Shown: piece after piece, positions 54,383-63,392 of the stretch
How the letters are laid out: each line of letters begins with the position of its first letter
Numbering within the stretch: position 1 is the stretch's first letter
Assembly: GCF_002128425.1 (NCBI RefSeq)
Contig: NZ_NESS01000002.1
Location: forward strand, 1 to 64,000
Source: Gottfriedia acidiceleris
GTDB lineage: Bacteria > Bacillota > Bacilli > Bacillales > Bacillaceae_G
DNA: 64,000 nt
Direction: 5' to 3'
Translations under genes and position numbers: made by a program
The notes under the pieces: generated by a model
Database searches by the model: none
What the model was told of the DNA's origin: nothing
Seen by the model: only the letters and a program-made list of their open reading frames with translations

Positions 54383-55126
54383 ATGTTTAGTAAAATGAAA
54401 CCATTGCAGCATGAAAGTTTAATCCCTCTTTATCACCAATTGATGGAAAGGCTAAAGGATTCGATTGAAAATGGAAATTGGACCCCTGGTGATAAAATTC
54501 CATCGGAAAATCAATTGATGGTTCAATTCAGTGTGAGCCGTAACACCGCTAAAAAGGCCATTGAGGAGCTAGTTCAAGAAGGAATTCTTTACCGAATTCA
54601 AGGTAAAGGTACATATGTGGCAAAACCAAAATTACAGCAGTCATTGATGGGGTTCTATAGCTTTAGCAAAGTATTGAAAGAAAAGGGACTGAATCCAAAG
54701 GATATTATTCTAAAAATAGAAGAAGTCAAACCGACTGTCAAAATCAAAGAAGCGCTGCAGTTGAGTGAAAATATGAATGTCATTGAAATGAAACGCCTTC
54801 GCTGTGCTGAAGATGAGCCGTTTATTTTGGAATCATCTTTTATTCCAAAACATGTTGTTACAGATATAGAGCAGTTAAAAAAGGTAGGCGAAATTTCTTT
54901 ATATGATTTATTTTCACAACAGTTCAATACTATTGTAACAAGAGCAAAAGAGGCTTTTGAACCAGTTCTCATCCGTGCCGACGAAAGTGAATATTTGCAA
55001 TCGGAAGAAGGTCGTCCCGCACTTCTGCTTGAACGAACGGCCTACAATGCCAATGGTGAGCCAGTTGAATTTTGTATCTCCATTGTACGTGGCGATCGCT
55101 GCCGCTTTTACACAGAACTACGCTAA
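54383..55126 (+). CDS. GntR-family regulator (HutC/UTRA type)
   Basis: This regulator of about 247 residues has an N-terminal winged helix (LIPLYHQLMERLKDSIENG, FSVSRNTAKKAIEELVQEG) and a C-terminal UTRA effector domain (about 95-240, ILESSFIPKHV, LLLERTAYNANGEPVEF). UTRA regulators usually sense sugar phosphates or amino-sugar derivatives. GGAGG touches ATG 54383 (spacing of one base), so ATG 54395 (spacing 13) or 54383 may be used. It follows the GH31 gene, which it might control. The only repeated motif nearby is CCAACAA downstream. Confidence 0.85.
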   Translation: MFSKMKPLQHESLIPLYHQLMERLKDSIENGNWTPGDKIPSENQLMVQFSVSRNTAKKAIEELVQEGILYRIQGKGTYVAKPKLQQSLMGFYSFSKVLKEKGLNPKDIILKIEEVKPTVKIKEALQLSENMNVIEMKRLRCAEDEPFILESSFIPKHVVTDIEQLKKVGEISLYDLFSQQFNTIVTRAKEAFEPVLIRADESEYLQSEEGRPALLLERTAYNANGEPVEFCISIVRGDRCRFYTELR

Positions 55127-55172
55127 TCATAACTCATAGCATTTTGTCTATGAGTTTTATATATCGTTGACC

Positions 55173-55225
55173 TATACCAACAACCTCCCAACAACCTAAT
55201 AAATTTAAATCTTGTACCAACAATC
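55173..55225. repeat. Clustered CCAACAA repeats
   Basis: Three CCAACAA units (two as TACCAACAA) occur in about 50 bp after the GntR gene: TATACCAACAACC, CCCAACAACC and TGTACCAACAATCC. This may be an operator cluster; no gene starts within 700 bp. Confidence 0.35.
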
Positions 55226-55403
55226 CGTTGGAATTCACAAAAACAACGTTAAATGGCTGTTTCTTGGGTTGATCCCGTTTCTATGCTTAAATTGTGGAAA
55301 TATAGGTTTAATAGATTATGGTGAGATTAAGAGTTAAACAGGCTTTTAAAACGATATAGTTCTTTTAATAATTAATAATTGTTGACGATAACTTAATAGA
55401 ATC

Positions 55404-55438
55404 GACCCTATATTTTATAAGTTTGGGGTCAGTTTTTT
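55404..55438 (+). terminator. Intergenic terminator
   Basis: GACCC (55404-55408) pairs with GGGTC (55426-55430), followed by AGTTTTTTT. It may serve a small RNA or the GntR transcript. Confidence 0.55.
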
Positions 55439-55651
55439 TATTTTTTGATTATTGTAAATTTATTGCAATGGGATGATCACATGTCATTCATATTACCTTT
55501 CTAAAATTCATTTGTAGAAGAATTGAAGAGATAGTTTATAGTATTAATTGGAAAAAAAATATTATTTTAAGAATGTTATTTTATTTTTTTATACATACCA
55601 ATACAATTATTGCAGTATTTATTAAATTGATAATCTGGACATCACACAAAA

Positions 55652-55665
55652 GTGATCTTGATCAA
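55652..55665. promoter_or_regulatory. FNR-like site
   Basis: GTGATCTTGATCAA matches TTGAT-N4-ATCAA at 9 of 10 fixed positions. It lies 260 bp upstream of the first riboswitch. Weak evidence. Confidence 0.25.
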
Positions 55666-55815
55666 TTTGAGACAAAGGGTAGCACGTTTAGTAAATGCAA
55701 TATGTTATTAAGGAAGCGTAACAATTTGTAGTTGCCATGACCACCCTAAAAAGAAATGTCATATTTAATTTCTGCCATTTCTATATTACATACAATGACT
55801 TACGAAGTTATTGTA

Positions 55816-55829
55816 GGGAAGCGTTTTCT
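55816..55829. promoter_or_regulatory. cre-like site upstream of the cobalamin promoter
   Basis: GGGAAGCGTTTTCT fits the cre core (AANCGNTWWC) except at its outer bases. It lies 22 bp before the -35 box. Confidence 0.3.
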
Positions 55830-55850
55830 TATAAGTAGTTTAATAAACTC

Positions 55851-55879
55851 TTGAAATATTAAATCTGATAGACTAGTAT
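55851..55879 (+). promoter_or_regulatory. Probable promoter of the riboswitch-controlled transcript
   Basis: TTGAAA (55851-55856), 17-bp spacer, TAGTAT (55874-55879). It lies about 35 bp before the first cobalamin riboswitch. Confidence 0.5.
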
Positions 55880-55914
55880 ATTAATAACTAATAAATTAAA
55901 TAATAATTTGTTAA

Positions 55915-56085
55915 CAATTAGTTAAGATGCCTTAGGGCTTAATAGGGAATCTGGAGCAATACCAGAACTGTCCCCGCAACTGTAAGTGTGGACGAAATAG
56001 ACAAACCACTGAAACGTTTATATGAACGTTACGGGAAGGGTCTAAAGTAGGAAGATACACAAGTCAGGAGACCTGTCTTAGCTTT
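55915..56085 (+). ncRNA. Cobalamin riboswitch 1
   Basis: This adenosylcobalamin-type aptamer has GCTTAATAGGGAAT (about 55937), CCCCGCAACTGTAA (about 55972, the B12-box region), CCACTG...CGGGAAGG, and AAGTCAGGAGACCTGTCT (56060-56077). Terminator 56172-56203 is its likely expression platform. A 24-codon ORF lies between aptamer and terminator. Confidence 0.93.
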
Positions 56086-56116
56086 TAAAGTTTCGATTTC
56101 TTCGGGGGTTGAGAAG

Positions 56117-56191
56117 ATGAAACGTTTGGACAAAAAGGATTATTTATTAACTTTCTTTGTGCTGACGTTTTATCCGTTCAACTTATGTTGA
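56117..56191 (+). CDS. 24-residue ORF between riboswitch 1 and its terminator
   Basis: GGGGG lies 8 nt before ATG 56117. The product MKRLDKKDYLLTFFVLTFYP plus FNLC ends with TGA inside the terminator loop. It is hydrophobic. It may be a leader peptide, a decayed first gene of the operon, or chance. I do not recognise it. Confidence 0.3.
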   Translation: MKRLDKKDYLLTFFVLTFYPFNLC

Positions 56192-56203
56192 ACGGATTTT
56201 TTC
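56172..56203 (+). terminator. Terminator of riboswitch 1
   Basis: ATCCGTTCAAC (56172-56182) pairs with GTTGAACGGAT (56187-56197), followed by TTTTTT. Confidence 0.92.
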
Positions 56204-56267
56204 GTTTAAATCATTTTTAATCTTATAGTATGCCTCTAGAAGAAACAAGTCTTATTAAAAATTGAAT

Positions 56268-56432
56268 AGATTAGGATTGGTGCACTTTGTAAATTAGTGC
56301 TTAATAGGGAAGTACGGTTTAAATCCGTCACGGTACCCGCCACTGTAAGGGGAGTTCTTTGCAGATGTCACTGAAGTAATTCGGGAAGACGCAATAGAAT
56401 GATGAACCTAAGTCAGGAGACCTGCCTATACC
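56268..56432 (+). ncRNA. Cobalamin riboswitch 2
   Basis: This is a second complete cobalamin aptamer: GTGCTTAATAGGGAA (about 56297), CCCGCCACTGTAAGG (about 56336), TCACTG...CGGGAAGAC, and AAGTCAGGAGACCTGCCTA (56410-56428). A terminator at 56513 follows, then cbiW. With riboswitch 1 it forms a serial arrangement. Confidence 0.95.
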
Positions 56433-56512
56433 TAATAGCTTTAATCAACCTACGGGAACATAGGTAGAAGTGCTGAACTTACATTGCTATTTTTTTGTGT
56501 GTATTTTATTCT

Positions 56513-56545
56513 GCGCCCCTATGTCCATAGGGGTGCTTTTTTTTG
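56513..56545 (+). terminator. Terminator of riboswitch 2
   Basis: GCGCCCCTATG (56513-56523) pairs with CATAGGGGTGC (about 56526-56537), followed by TTTTTTT. It is expected to form when B12 is bound. Confidence 0.9.
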
Positions 56546-56570
56546 AAAAAAACTAAAAGGAGTGTGTGAC

Positions 56571-56954
56571 ATGACTACTTGGAATTTACAAGGGACGAAA
56601 CACCATGTTTTGATTTGTAACGGCAGTAGCTGTATGAGAAAGGGTGGGGAGGAAGCGACACAAGCGATCCGAAATGAAATCACCAATTTAAGCTTAGATT
56701 CAATCATACATACAACAAGAACGAGATGTAATGGGAGATGTAAGGATGCTCCCGTTGCCATCGTTTATCCGTCAGGGACTTGGTATAAAAATGTAACCCC
56801 AGAAGTGGGAACTACGATTGTTAAGCGTCATCTGGCGGAAGGTCAGTGTCTAAAGGAGTATTCAATCTATCAATATTCCGAAGCTGGATTCATACATCCA
56901 GAAGGGTCAGAATGCATCGAAGGAGTACAAAAAGTGGTTAAAGAGAAGATTTAA
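56571..56954 (+). CDS. cbiW: CbiW, thioredoxin-like [2Fe-2S] ferredoxin
   Basis: This 127-residue ferredoxin-like protein has the cluster ligands CNGSSCMRKG and RCNGRCKDAPVAIVYPSGTWY, as in thioredoxin-fold [2Fe-2S] ferredoxins. In B. megaterium CbiW is the first gene of the cobI operon; it probably supplies electrons or supports the Fe-S enzymes CbiH60 and CbiX. ATG 56571 is chosen because AAAAGGAG lies 8 nt before it; the GTG at 56562 overlaps that box. Confidence 0.88.
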   Translation: MTTWNLQGTKHHVLICNGSSCMRKGGEEATQAIRNEITNLSLDSIIHTTRTRCNGRCKDAPVAIVYPSGTWYKNVTPEVGTTIVKRHLAEGQCLKEYSIYQYSEAGFIHPEGSECIEGVQKVVKEKI

Positions 56955-57007
56955 CAGCGGATAGTAACTGGATTCTAGTTTGAAATTGTGGAAGGTGGCG
57001 TAATAGT

Positions 57008-58633
57008 GTGAAAGGTAAATTATTGGTTATTGGTTTTGGCCCTGGTGATGAAAAACATATTACCGGACGGGCAAAGGAAGCCATCCAAGAAAGTGATATC
57101 ATCATCGGCTACAAAACCTACGTTGATTTAATCAAGGGATTAATAGGTGGAAAGCAAATTATCAGCACAGGAATGACAGAAGAAGTGGGCCGTGCCCAGG
57201 AGGCGGTGAAACAAGCTGAGCTCGGTTACACAGTAGCTGTCATTTCGAGCGGTGATGCCGGTGTATATGGAATGGCAGGACTTGTTTACGAAGTACTAAT
57301 TGAAAAAGGCTGGAAAAAAGACTCAGGGGTAAAAGTGGAGGTGGTCCCTGGCATTTCTGCCATCAACTCCTGTGCTGCTTTATTAGGCGCGCCAGTCATG
57401 CATGATGCCTGTACGATTAGTTTAAGTGACCATTTAACACCTTGGAACTTGATCGAGAAACGAATCGAAGCTGCCGCTCAAGCTGATTTTGTGATTGCTC
57501 TATACAATCCAAAAAGCGGGAGAAGAACACGGCAAATCGTGGAAGCACAAAAAATTCTATTGAAATATCGCTCGCCAGACACCCCTGTAGGATTGGTAAA
57601 GAGTGCATACCGTGATAGTCAAAAGATCGTTTTAACCAATTTACAAGAAATGTTAGAACATGAAATTGGCATGTTAACCACCGTTTTAATTGGGAACTCT
57701 TCAACATTTTTCTACGATGGATTGATAATCACTCCGCGCGGTTATCAGCGGAAGTATACATTAAATCAGGCAATTCAGCCGTTGAAACCGCATCAGCGTC
57801 TGCAAAAGGAAGCCGAACCATGGGCACTTGAGCAAACGGAAGATGTAACGTCGGTAAACAAAAAACAAGTCACCCTAACCACAGTGAAAGAGTCGCCAAG
57901 AGAGTTGGCTGAGGAAGCCTTGCAAATGATCCTTGGTGAGACCTATAGACAAACCCAAGATTTAATTGTGAAGCAAGACTTTCAATCTATTTTTGAGGTA
58001 GCGGTCAGCCCTGGTGTCGCCAATAAAAAATTTACCGTGCATCAGATGGTCCTTCTTTCCGAAATTGTTGGAGAAGAAGGAGTCATGGAATACACACAAG
58101 ACCATTTTATGAAGCTGCAAATTTTAACCTCTAAGCCTGATGAGATTATTGAAAAACTAATGGCAGCCAACTTTTTGATTGCACCTGTTGGCGACGTATT
58201 AACTGTAAAAGCTTGTGATTTTTGTGACGGAGAAAAAAAGGATTCCATCCCTTATGCCGATGAGCTTCAAGAAAGGCTTGGAGGCATGGAACTCCCAAAA
58301 GAATTGAAACTTGGTGTGAATGGCTGCGGAATGGCCTGTTATGGAGCCGTAAAAGAAGATATTGGCATTGTCTATCGTAAAGGAGCGTTTGATTTATTTT
58401 TAGGAGCCAAGACAGCTGGAAGAACCGCTCATCCTGGCCAAATCGTAGCCGAAGGAATCGCACCGGACAAAATTGTCGGGGTCATAGAGGGGATTGTTCA
58501 AGAGTACAAACAAAAGGCTTATCCAAATGAACGTTTCTATAAATTTTTTAAACGGGTTAAAGAGGTTCAAGGTTTTGTGTACCAGGATATCACACCAAAC
58601 CTTAAAATCGAAGCGGCTGTTTGCGGGGAGTAG
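57008..58633 (+). CDS. cbiH60: CbiH60, cobalt-factor III methyltransferase (C17, ring contraction)
   Basis: This enzyme methylates C17 and contracts the ring of cobalt-factor III in the anaerobic B12 pathway. The N-terminal SAM-dependent CbiH domain (about residues 1-245) has VIGFGPGDEKHITGRA, SSGDAGVYGMAGL and the ALYNPKSGRRTRQI loop. A linker (245-300) leads to a nitrite/sulfite-reductase ferredoxin-like domain (300-541) with cysteines ACDFCDG and VNGCGMACYGAV for a [4Fe-4S] cluster. This fused 60-kDa form is known from B. megaterium. The start is GTG 57008. Confidence 0.93.
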   Translation: MKGKLLVIGFGPGDEKHITGRAKEAIQESDIIIGYKTYVDLIKGLIGGKQIISTGMTEEVGRAQEAVKQAELGYTVAVISSGDAGVYGMAGLVYEVLIEKGWKKDSGVKVEVVPGISAINSCAALLGAPVMHDACTISLSDHLTPWNLIEKRIEAAAQADFVIALYNPKSGRRTRQIVEAQKILLKYRSPDTPVGLVKSAYRDSQKIVLTNLQEMLEHEIGMLTTVLIGNSSTFFYDGLIITPRGYQRKYTLNQAIQPLKPHQRLQKEAEPWALEQTEDVTSVNKKQVTLTTVKESPRELAEEALQMILGETYRQTQDLIVKQDFQSIFEVAVSPGVANKKFTVHQMVLLSEIVGEEGVMEYTQDHFMKLQILTSKPDEIIEKLMAANFLIAPVGDVLTVKACDFCDGEKKDSIPYADELQERLGGMELPKELKLGVNGCGMACYGAVKEDIGIVYRKGAFDLFLGAKTAGRTAHPGQIVAEGIAPDKIVGVIEGIVQEYKQKAYPNERFYKFFKRVKEVQGFVYQDITPNLKIEAAVCGE

Positions 58634-58685
58634 TCTAGCGGTAATTGGAAGGTAAGGTATTTACAAACAAAGGGGAGGAAATATT

Positions 58686-59633
58686 TTGAAAGCAATTTTA
58701 TTTGTGGGGCATGGAAGTAAAGATCAAGAGGGAAATCAGCAGGTTCGTGAGTTCATCCGTGAGATGAGAAAGACTTGGGAAGGTTCTTTTCTGGTCGAGA
58801 CGTGTTTTTTAGAATTTGAACGACCAACAGTAAATCAAGGCATCGATCTATGTGTGGAGAAAGGGGCCGACCATATTGTCGTAATTCCGATCATGCTCTT
58901 ACAGGCAGGGCACTCCAAAATTCATATTCCAGCAGCTATTGATGAGGCAAAGAATAAATATCCGCTTGTTCAATTTACTTATGGCCGCCCAATTGGTGTT
59001 CATGAGGAAACATTTGAAATTCTAAAAACTAGATTAATGGAAATTGGCGAGAATGTAGAATCCATCGAAGACGATACGGCTATCCTTTTGTTAGGACGGG
59101 GCGGAAGCGATCCCGATGCGAATAGTGATTTATATAAAATTGCTAGATTACTATGGGAAAAAACAAACTATAAAATCGTCGAACCTGCTTTTATGGGAGT
59201 GACCAATCCTTTAGTGAACGAAGGGATTGAGCGTTGCATTAAGCTTGGAGCAAAAAAAGTAGTAATCCTGCCTTACTTTTTATTCACCGGCATCCTGATT
59301 AAACGCTTAGAAGATATGATGGTTCCTATTCAAAATCAATATTCCGCGGTTGAAATTCAGTTGGCTGACTATTTTGGTTATCATCCAAAATTACAGACGA
59401 TTTTAATCGATCGGGTGGAAGAAGCACTACGTGATGAGGTGAAGATGAACTGCGATACTTGCCAATACCGTCTTAATGTGATGGAACATATCGATCATCA
59501 CCACCACCATGATCATGACCATGATCATCATCACGGCCATGACCATGACCATGACCATGACCATGACCATGACCATCATGACCATCACCATGATCACGAA
59601 CATGCGGTGCAAAAGGCTGGAGATAAAGGATGA
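58686..59633 (+). CDS. cbiX: CbiX, sirohydrochlorin cobaltochelatase
   Basis: This enzyme inserts cobalt into sirohydrochlorin. The 315 residues hold two chelatase halves with catalytic histidines in FVGHGSKDQ (His9) and LLQAGHSKIHI (His76). An MNCDTC motif (Cys256, Cys259) matches the Fe-S site of B. megaterium CbiX. A very His/Asp-rich tail (about residues 268-306), a cobalt-binding tract, follows, encoded partly by a CATGAC hexamer repeat. The start is TTG 58686 after GGGGAGG. Its stop overlaps the cbiJ ATG by 4 nt. Confidence 0.95.
   Translation: MKAILFVGHGSKDQEGNQQVREFIREMRKTWEGSFLVETCFLEFERPTVNQGIDLCVEKGADHIVVIPIMLLQAGHSKIHIPAAIDEAKNKYPLVQFTYGRPIGVHEETFEILKTRLMEIGENVESIEDDTAILLLGRGGSDPDANSDLYKIARLLWEKTNYKIVEPAFMGVTNPLVNEGIERCIKLGAKKVVILPYFLFTGILIKRLEDMMVPIQNQYSAVEIQLADYFGYHPKLQTILIDRVEEALRDEVKMNCDTCQYRLNVMEHIDHHHHHDHDHDHHHGHDHDHDHDHDHDHHDHHHDHEHAVQKAGDKG
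59538..59576 (+). repeat. In-frame CATGAC hexamer repeat in cbiX
   Basis: Six near-perfect tandem CATGAC units encode alternating His-Asp. Gain or loss of a unit would keep the frame and change only the length of the metal-binding tail. Confidence 0.85.
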
Positions 59634-60427
59634 TCTTCGTGTTAGCCGGAACAAGTGATGCAAGAGCCCTTGCTTTAGAAATAAAAAAGGAGGGGTTCGA
59701 TCTCCTGGCCTCAGTTGTCACAGAAAATGCAGCAGTTGAATTAAGGGAGTCAGGGATACGTGTCCAAGTAGGAAGATTAACGGATGCAGACATGGTGGAG
59801 TTGATTGACACAAAAGGGATTCTAGCGGTTGTCGATGCCAGTCATCCTTTTGCTGAAGAAGCTTCCAAAAACGCTATCAAGGCGGCCGAAACGGCGGGAA
59901 TCCCCTATGTTCGGTATGAACGAGAGTCACAAAACTTCCAATATGAAAAAATGAAAGTCGTCGAAAGCTACGAGGAAGCTGCGGAGCTTGCATTGATTAA
60001 TAAAGGCGTGGTGATGCTGACGACAGGCAGCAAGACGCTTCAAATTTTCACAGAAAAACTATTAGGTAATCCGGACATTCGCTTGATCGCCAGGATGCTG
60101 CCTCGTGTGGATAATATGGAAAAATGTGAGCAGCTAGGGCTGCCACAGAAAAATATTATTGCGATCCAGGGCCCATTTTCAAAAGACTTTGATAAAGCCC
60201 TATATAAGCAATATGGCGTTTCCTTAATGGTGACTAAAGAGAGCGGGAAAGTCGGATCTGTCGATGAAAAGGTGGAAGCCGCCAAGGAACTGGGGATTGA
60301 TGTTATTCTTATTGGCCGCCCGAAACTGAATTATGGCACCGTCTATGCTAATTTTACCGATGTCATTGAAGAATTACATAAAAAGATTGGTTCCACACCA
60401 ATCGTCACAACAGAACAATCATTTTAA
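59630..60427 (+). CDS. cbiJ: CbiJ, cobalt-precorrin-6A reductase
   Basis: This enzyme reduces the macrocycle of cobalt-precorrin-6A with a nicotinamide cofactor. The 265-residue protein has FVLAGTSDARALALEI at the N-terminus, AVVDASHPFAEEASKNAI, MLTTGSKTLQ, IAIQGPFSKDFDKAL and VTKESGKVGSVDEKVEAA, all typical of CbiJ/CobK. ATG overlaps the cbiX stop (ATGA). Confidence 0.93.
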   Translation: MIFVLAGTSDARALALEIKKEGFDLLASVVTENAAVELRESGIRVQVGRLTDADMVELIDTKGILAVVDASHPFAEEASKNAIKAAETAGIPYVRYERESQNFQYEKMKVVESYEEAAELALINKGVVMLTTGSKTLQIFTEKLLGNPDIRLIARMLPRVDNMEKCEQLGLPQKNIIAIQGPFSKDFDKALYKQYGVSLMVTKESGKVGSVDEKVEAAKELGIDVILIGRPKLNYGTVYANFTDVIEELHKKIGSTPIVTTEQSF

Positions 60428-60443
60428 TACAGGAGTGATAGAA

Positions 60444-61091
60444 ATGGATTTTCGTACCGAATTTAAACCGTTAACCGTCCAACCAGAACAGATTGAAGGT
60501 AAAAGTTTTGAAATGATTAATGAAGAAATTGGGGACCACCCTTTTACTGAGGAGCAGTATCCAGTTGTCCAGCGTATCATCCATGCATCCGCTGATTTTG
60601 AACTTGGGCAAAGCGTCCTCTTCCATCCTGACGCTATTCAGTCCGGTATTCAGGCGATTCGGAACGGGAAAATGGTAGTTGCAGATGTTCAAATGATTCA
60701 AAGTGGGGCAAATAAAGCACGAATTCAAAAATTCGGAGGAGAAATTAAAGTCTATATTTCCGACCCGGATGTCATCCAGGAAGCCAAACGGCTGAATACA
60801 ACAAGGGCGATTATTTCGATGCGGAAGGCAATCAAAGAAGCAGATGGCGGTATTTTTGCCATTGGGAATGCCCCAACCGCCTTACTTGAACTTATCCGCC
60901 TGATTAAAGAAGGTGAAGCAAAACCTGGTCTTGTCATTGGGTTACCTGTTGGATTTGTTTCTGCTGCAGAGTCAAAAGAAGAACTAGCTAAGCTCGATAT
61001 CCCATTCATCACCAATATTGGCAGAAAAGGTGGCAGTACCGTGACCGTTGCTGCATTAAATGCCATTTCCATTATGGCTGAACGGGGATAA
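60444..61091 (+). CDS. cbiC: CbiC, cobalt-precorrin-8 methylmutase
   Basis: This enzyme moves the C11 methyl to C12, giving cobyrinic acid. The 215 residues carry the catalytic His47 (RIIHASAD), VADVQMIQSG, AIGNAPTAL and GLPVGFVSAAESKEEL. ATG 60444 after AGGAGTGAT is used; an earlier in-frame start at 60333 would lie inside cbiJ. The gap to cbiJ is 16 nt and to cbiD 3 nt. Confidence 0.95.
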   Translation: MDFRTEFKPLTVQPEQIEGKSFEMINEEIGDHPFTEEQYPVVQRIIHASADFELGQSVLFHPDAIQSGIQAIRNGKMVVADVQMIQSGANKARIQKFGGEIKVYISDPDVIQEAKRLNTTRAIISMRKAIKEADGGIFAIGNAPTALLELIRLIKEGEAKPGLVIGLPVGFVSAAESKEELAKLDIPFITNIGRKGGSTVTVAALNAISIMAERG

Positions 61092-61094
61092 CCC

Positions 61095-62198
61095 ATGCAG
61101 GAAGTACCAAAAGGAAAGCTGCGGGAAGGATATACGACTGGGGCATGCGCAACAGCAACCACCAAAGCAGCGCTGACGGCATTAATTACGAGTGAACCGC
61201 AAACAGAATCAACGATTTACTTGCCCGTCAAGCGGTTTGCAACCTTCCAGATAGAAAGCTGTGATGTAAAGGACCAATCGGCTACAGCTAGTACGATTAA
61301 AGACGCGGGGGATGACCCAGATGCCACCCACGGGGCCTTGATTGTTTCCACTGTGTCATGGCTCGATGAACCAGGCATCGTGCTTGATGGGGGAATTGGA
61401 GTTGGCCGCGTCACAAAGGACGGCTTGCCCGTTCCTGTCGGAGAGGCCGCGATTAACCCTGTTCCCCGCAGGATGATTCGTGAGACGGCCGAAGGGGTAT
61501 TAAAAGAATTCGGGATTACAAAAGGCATTAAAATCGTCATTTCCGTACCAGCCGGTGAAGAAATCGCCAAAAAAACACTCAATGGACGATTAGGAATCAT
61601 TGGCGGGATCTCTATTCTCGGTACCCGCGGGATTGTCGTTCCTTTTTCCACAGCCGCTTATAAGGCCAGTATCATCCAGGCTATTAGTGTTGCCCGGGCC
61701 AGTGGCTGCGAGCACGTTGTGATTACAACAGGCGGGCGGAGCGAGAAAAATGCCATGAAGCAATTCCCCGAGCTGTCTGAGGAAGCTTTTATTGAAATGG
61801 GTGACTTTGTCGGGTTTACCCTTAAACAATGCAAGAAGCAAGGGGTAAAGAGAGTTTCGATGGTCGGCATGATGGGAAAATTCTCAAAAGTGGCAATGGG
61901 GATCATGATGGTCCACTCGAAAAGTGCCCCGATAGATTTTGATTTTTTAGCTGAGGCGGCAAGCCGTACCGGTGCTGATGCTACTCTGGTCGAGGAAATT
62001 CGAACTGCCAATACTGCATCACAGGTTGGTGATTTGATGACAGCACAAGGCCATCTATCCTTTTTCGAAATGCTTAGCGACCTTTGCTGCCTCGCTGCGT
62101 TAAAGGAAGTCGATGGCGGGATCGACATAGATACGACCCTATATACCATGAAGGGGCAATTGTTAGGAAAGGCGGTGCGAAAGAGTGACATCAATTAA
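61095..62198 (+). CDS. cbiD: CbiD, cobalt-precorrin-5B C1-methyltransferase
   Basis: This enzyme methylates C1 using SAM. The 367-residue protein has the family start [53 protein letters not shown]-like [14 protein letters not shown] and [14 protein letters not shown]. It overlaps cbiET by 14 nt. GC is notably high: 36 of 60 bases in 61441-61500 are G or C. Confidence 0.95.
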   Translation: MQEVPKGKLREGYTTGACATATTKAALTALITSEPQTESTIYLPVKRFATFQIESCDVKDQSATASTIKDAGDDPDATHGALIVSTVSWLDEPGIVLDGGIGVGRVTKDGLPVPVGEAAINPVPRRMIRETAEGVLKEFGITKGIKIVISVPAGEEIAKKTLNGRLGIIGGISILGTRGIVVPFSTAAYKASIIQAISVARASGCEHVVITTGGRSEKNAMKQFPELSEEAFIEMGDFVGFTLKQCKKQGVKRVSMVGMMGKFSKVAMGIMMVHSKSAPIDFDFLAEAASRTGADATLVEEIRTANTASQVGDLMTAQGHLSFFEMLSDLCCLAALKEVDGGIDIDTTLYTMKGQLLGKAVRKSDIN

Positions 62199-63390
62199 AA
62201 TGATCGGCATTGGGGACGAAGGGAAAGTCAGCCTACTCCCGATGTACGAAAAGTGGATTAATGAAAGTGAACTATTAATAGGAGGAAAGAGACAGCTTTC
62301 TTTTTTTCCTGAATTCGCCGGCGAAAAAATGGCGATTGAAGGCGGGCTTAATTCCCTAGTGGAACACTTGCAATCGGAGACGAGAAACGTAGTCATTCTA
62401 GCTTCCGGAGACCCGTTGTTTTATGGAATTGGAAGCTATTTATCTTCTAAAATCGATTTGGATATTTATCCATATATAAGCTCAATCCAGCTTGCTTTTG
62501 CCAGAATGAAAGAAAGATGGCAGGATGCTTATTTTACTAGTGTTCATGGCAGGAGTATAAAAGGGCTGGCACAACGAGTCGATGGAAAAAAAATAGTCGC
62601 AATCTTAACCGATACAGAAAATTCCCCAAATAAAATCGCTCAGTATTTGCTTTCCTTTGGCATGACTGAATATGAGGCGTTTGTGGGCGAGAACCTTGGC
62701 AGTGACAAGGAACGATGCCGCTGGTTTACCCTTGCTGAAATGAAGGATGAAGAGTTTTCACCGCTCAATGTAGTAATTCTTAAGAAAAAGGGTGAAAGTC
62801 CGCATTGGTCGATTGGCATTGACGATTCGGAATTTTTTCAACGTAAACCAGATAAGGGCTTAATTACAAAAAAGGAAATACGTACACTAAGCGTTAGTGC
62901 CCTAAGGTTAAAAGAAAATAGCACAGTTTGGGATATTGGGACATGCACAGGTTCTGTTGCGATTGAGGCAGCGAAAATCGCCAGGGAAGGACAAGTGTTT
63001 GCTATCGAAAAGAACGAGGGCGACCTTGAAAACTGTAAGCAAAATTTAGCAAAGTTCCGTGTGGATGCAACACTCGTCCATGGAAAAGCACCAGAGGGCT
63101 TAGAAACCTTCCCGGATCCGGATGCGGTTTTTATTGGCGGAACGGCAGGCGGGATGAAAGACATTTTGGATATTTGCTGTAGCCGCTTGAAAGCGTGCGG
63201 GCGCATTGTCTTAAATGCTGTCACGATTGAAAATCTTTCAGAAGCGATGCTTTTGTTTAAAGAGCTGGGATTTGAGACGAACATTACTCTTGCTCAAATA
63301 TCCAGAAGTAAGCCCATTTTGAATCTGACAAGATTTGATGCATTAAATCCGATTTACATAATAGAAGCATGGCGCAAGGAAGGGGAGTAA
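62185..63390 (+). CDS. cbiET: CbiET, cobalt-precorrin-6B methyltransferase/decarboxylase fusion
   Basis: The N-terminal CbiE half (about residues 1-205; [29 protein letters not shown]) methylates C5. The C-terminal CbiT half (about 215-400; [19 protein letters not shown] as SAM site, [11 protein letters not shown]) methylates C15 and removes the C12 acetate carboxyl. The 401-residue fusion corresponds to CobL and to B. megaterium CbiET. GTG 62185 lies inside cbiD (14-nt overlap), giving translational coupling. Confidence 0.93.
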   Translation: MTSIKMIGIGDEGKVSLLPMYEKWINESELLIGGKRQLSFFPEFAGEKMAIEGGLNSLVEHLQSETRNVVILASGDPLFYGIGSYLSSKIDLDIYPYISSIQLAFARMKERWQDAYFTSVHGRSIKGLAQRVDGKKIVAILTDTENSPNKIAQYLLSFGMTEYEAFVGENLGSDKERCRWFTLAEMKDEEFSPLNVVILKKKGESPHWSIGIDDSEFFQRKPDKGLITKKEIRTLSVSALRLKENSTVWDIGTCTGSVAIEAAKIAREGQVFAIEKNEGDLENCKQNLAKFRVDATLVHGKAPEGLETFPDPDAVFIGGTAGGMKDILDICCSRLKACGRIVLNAVTIENLSEAMLLFKELGFETNITLAQISRSKPILNLTRFDALNPIYIIEAWRKEGE

Positions 63391-63392
63391 AC

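Noticed and set aside
59491-59610. Possible CRISPR-like or direct repeat array
   Set aside because: The repeats are 6-bp units without spacers and lie in frame inside cbiX, coding for the His/Asp tail.
60333-60443. Longer CbiC start inside cbiJ
   Set aside because: ATG 60444 has a good Shine-Dalgarno and gives the normal CbiC N-terminus.
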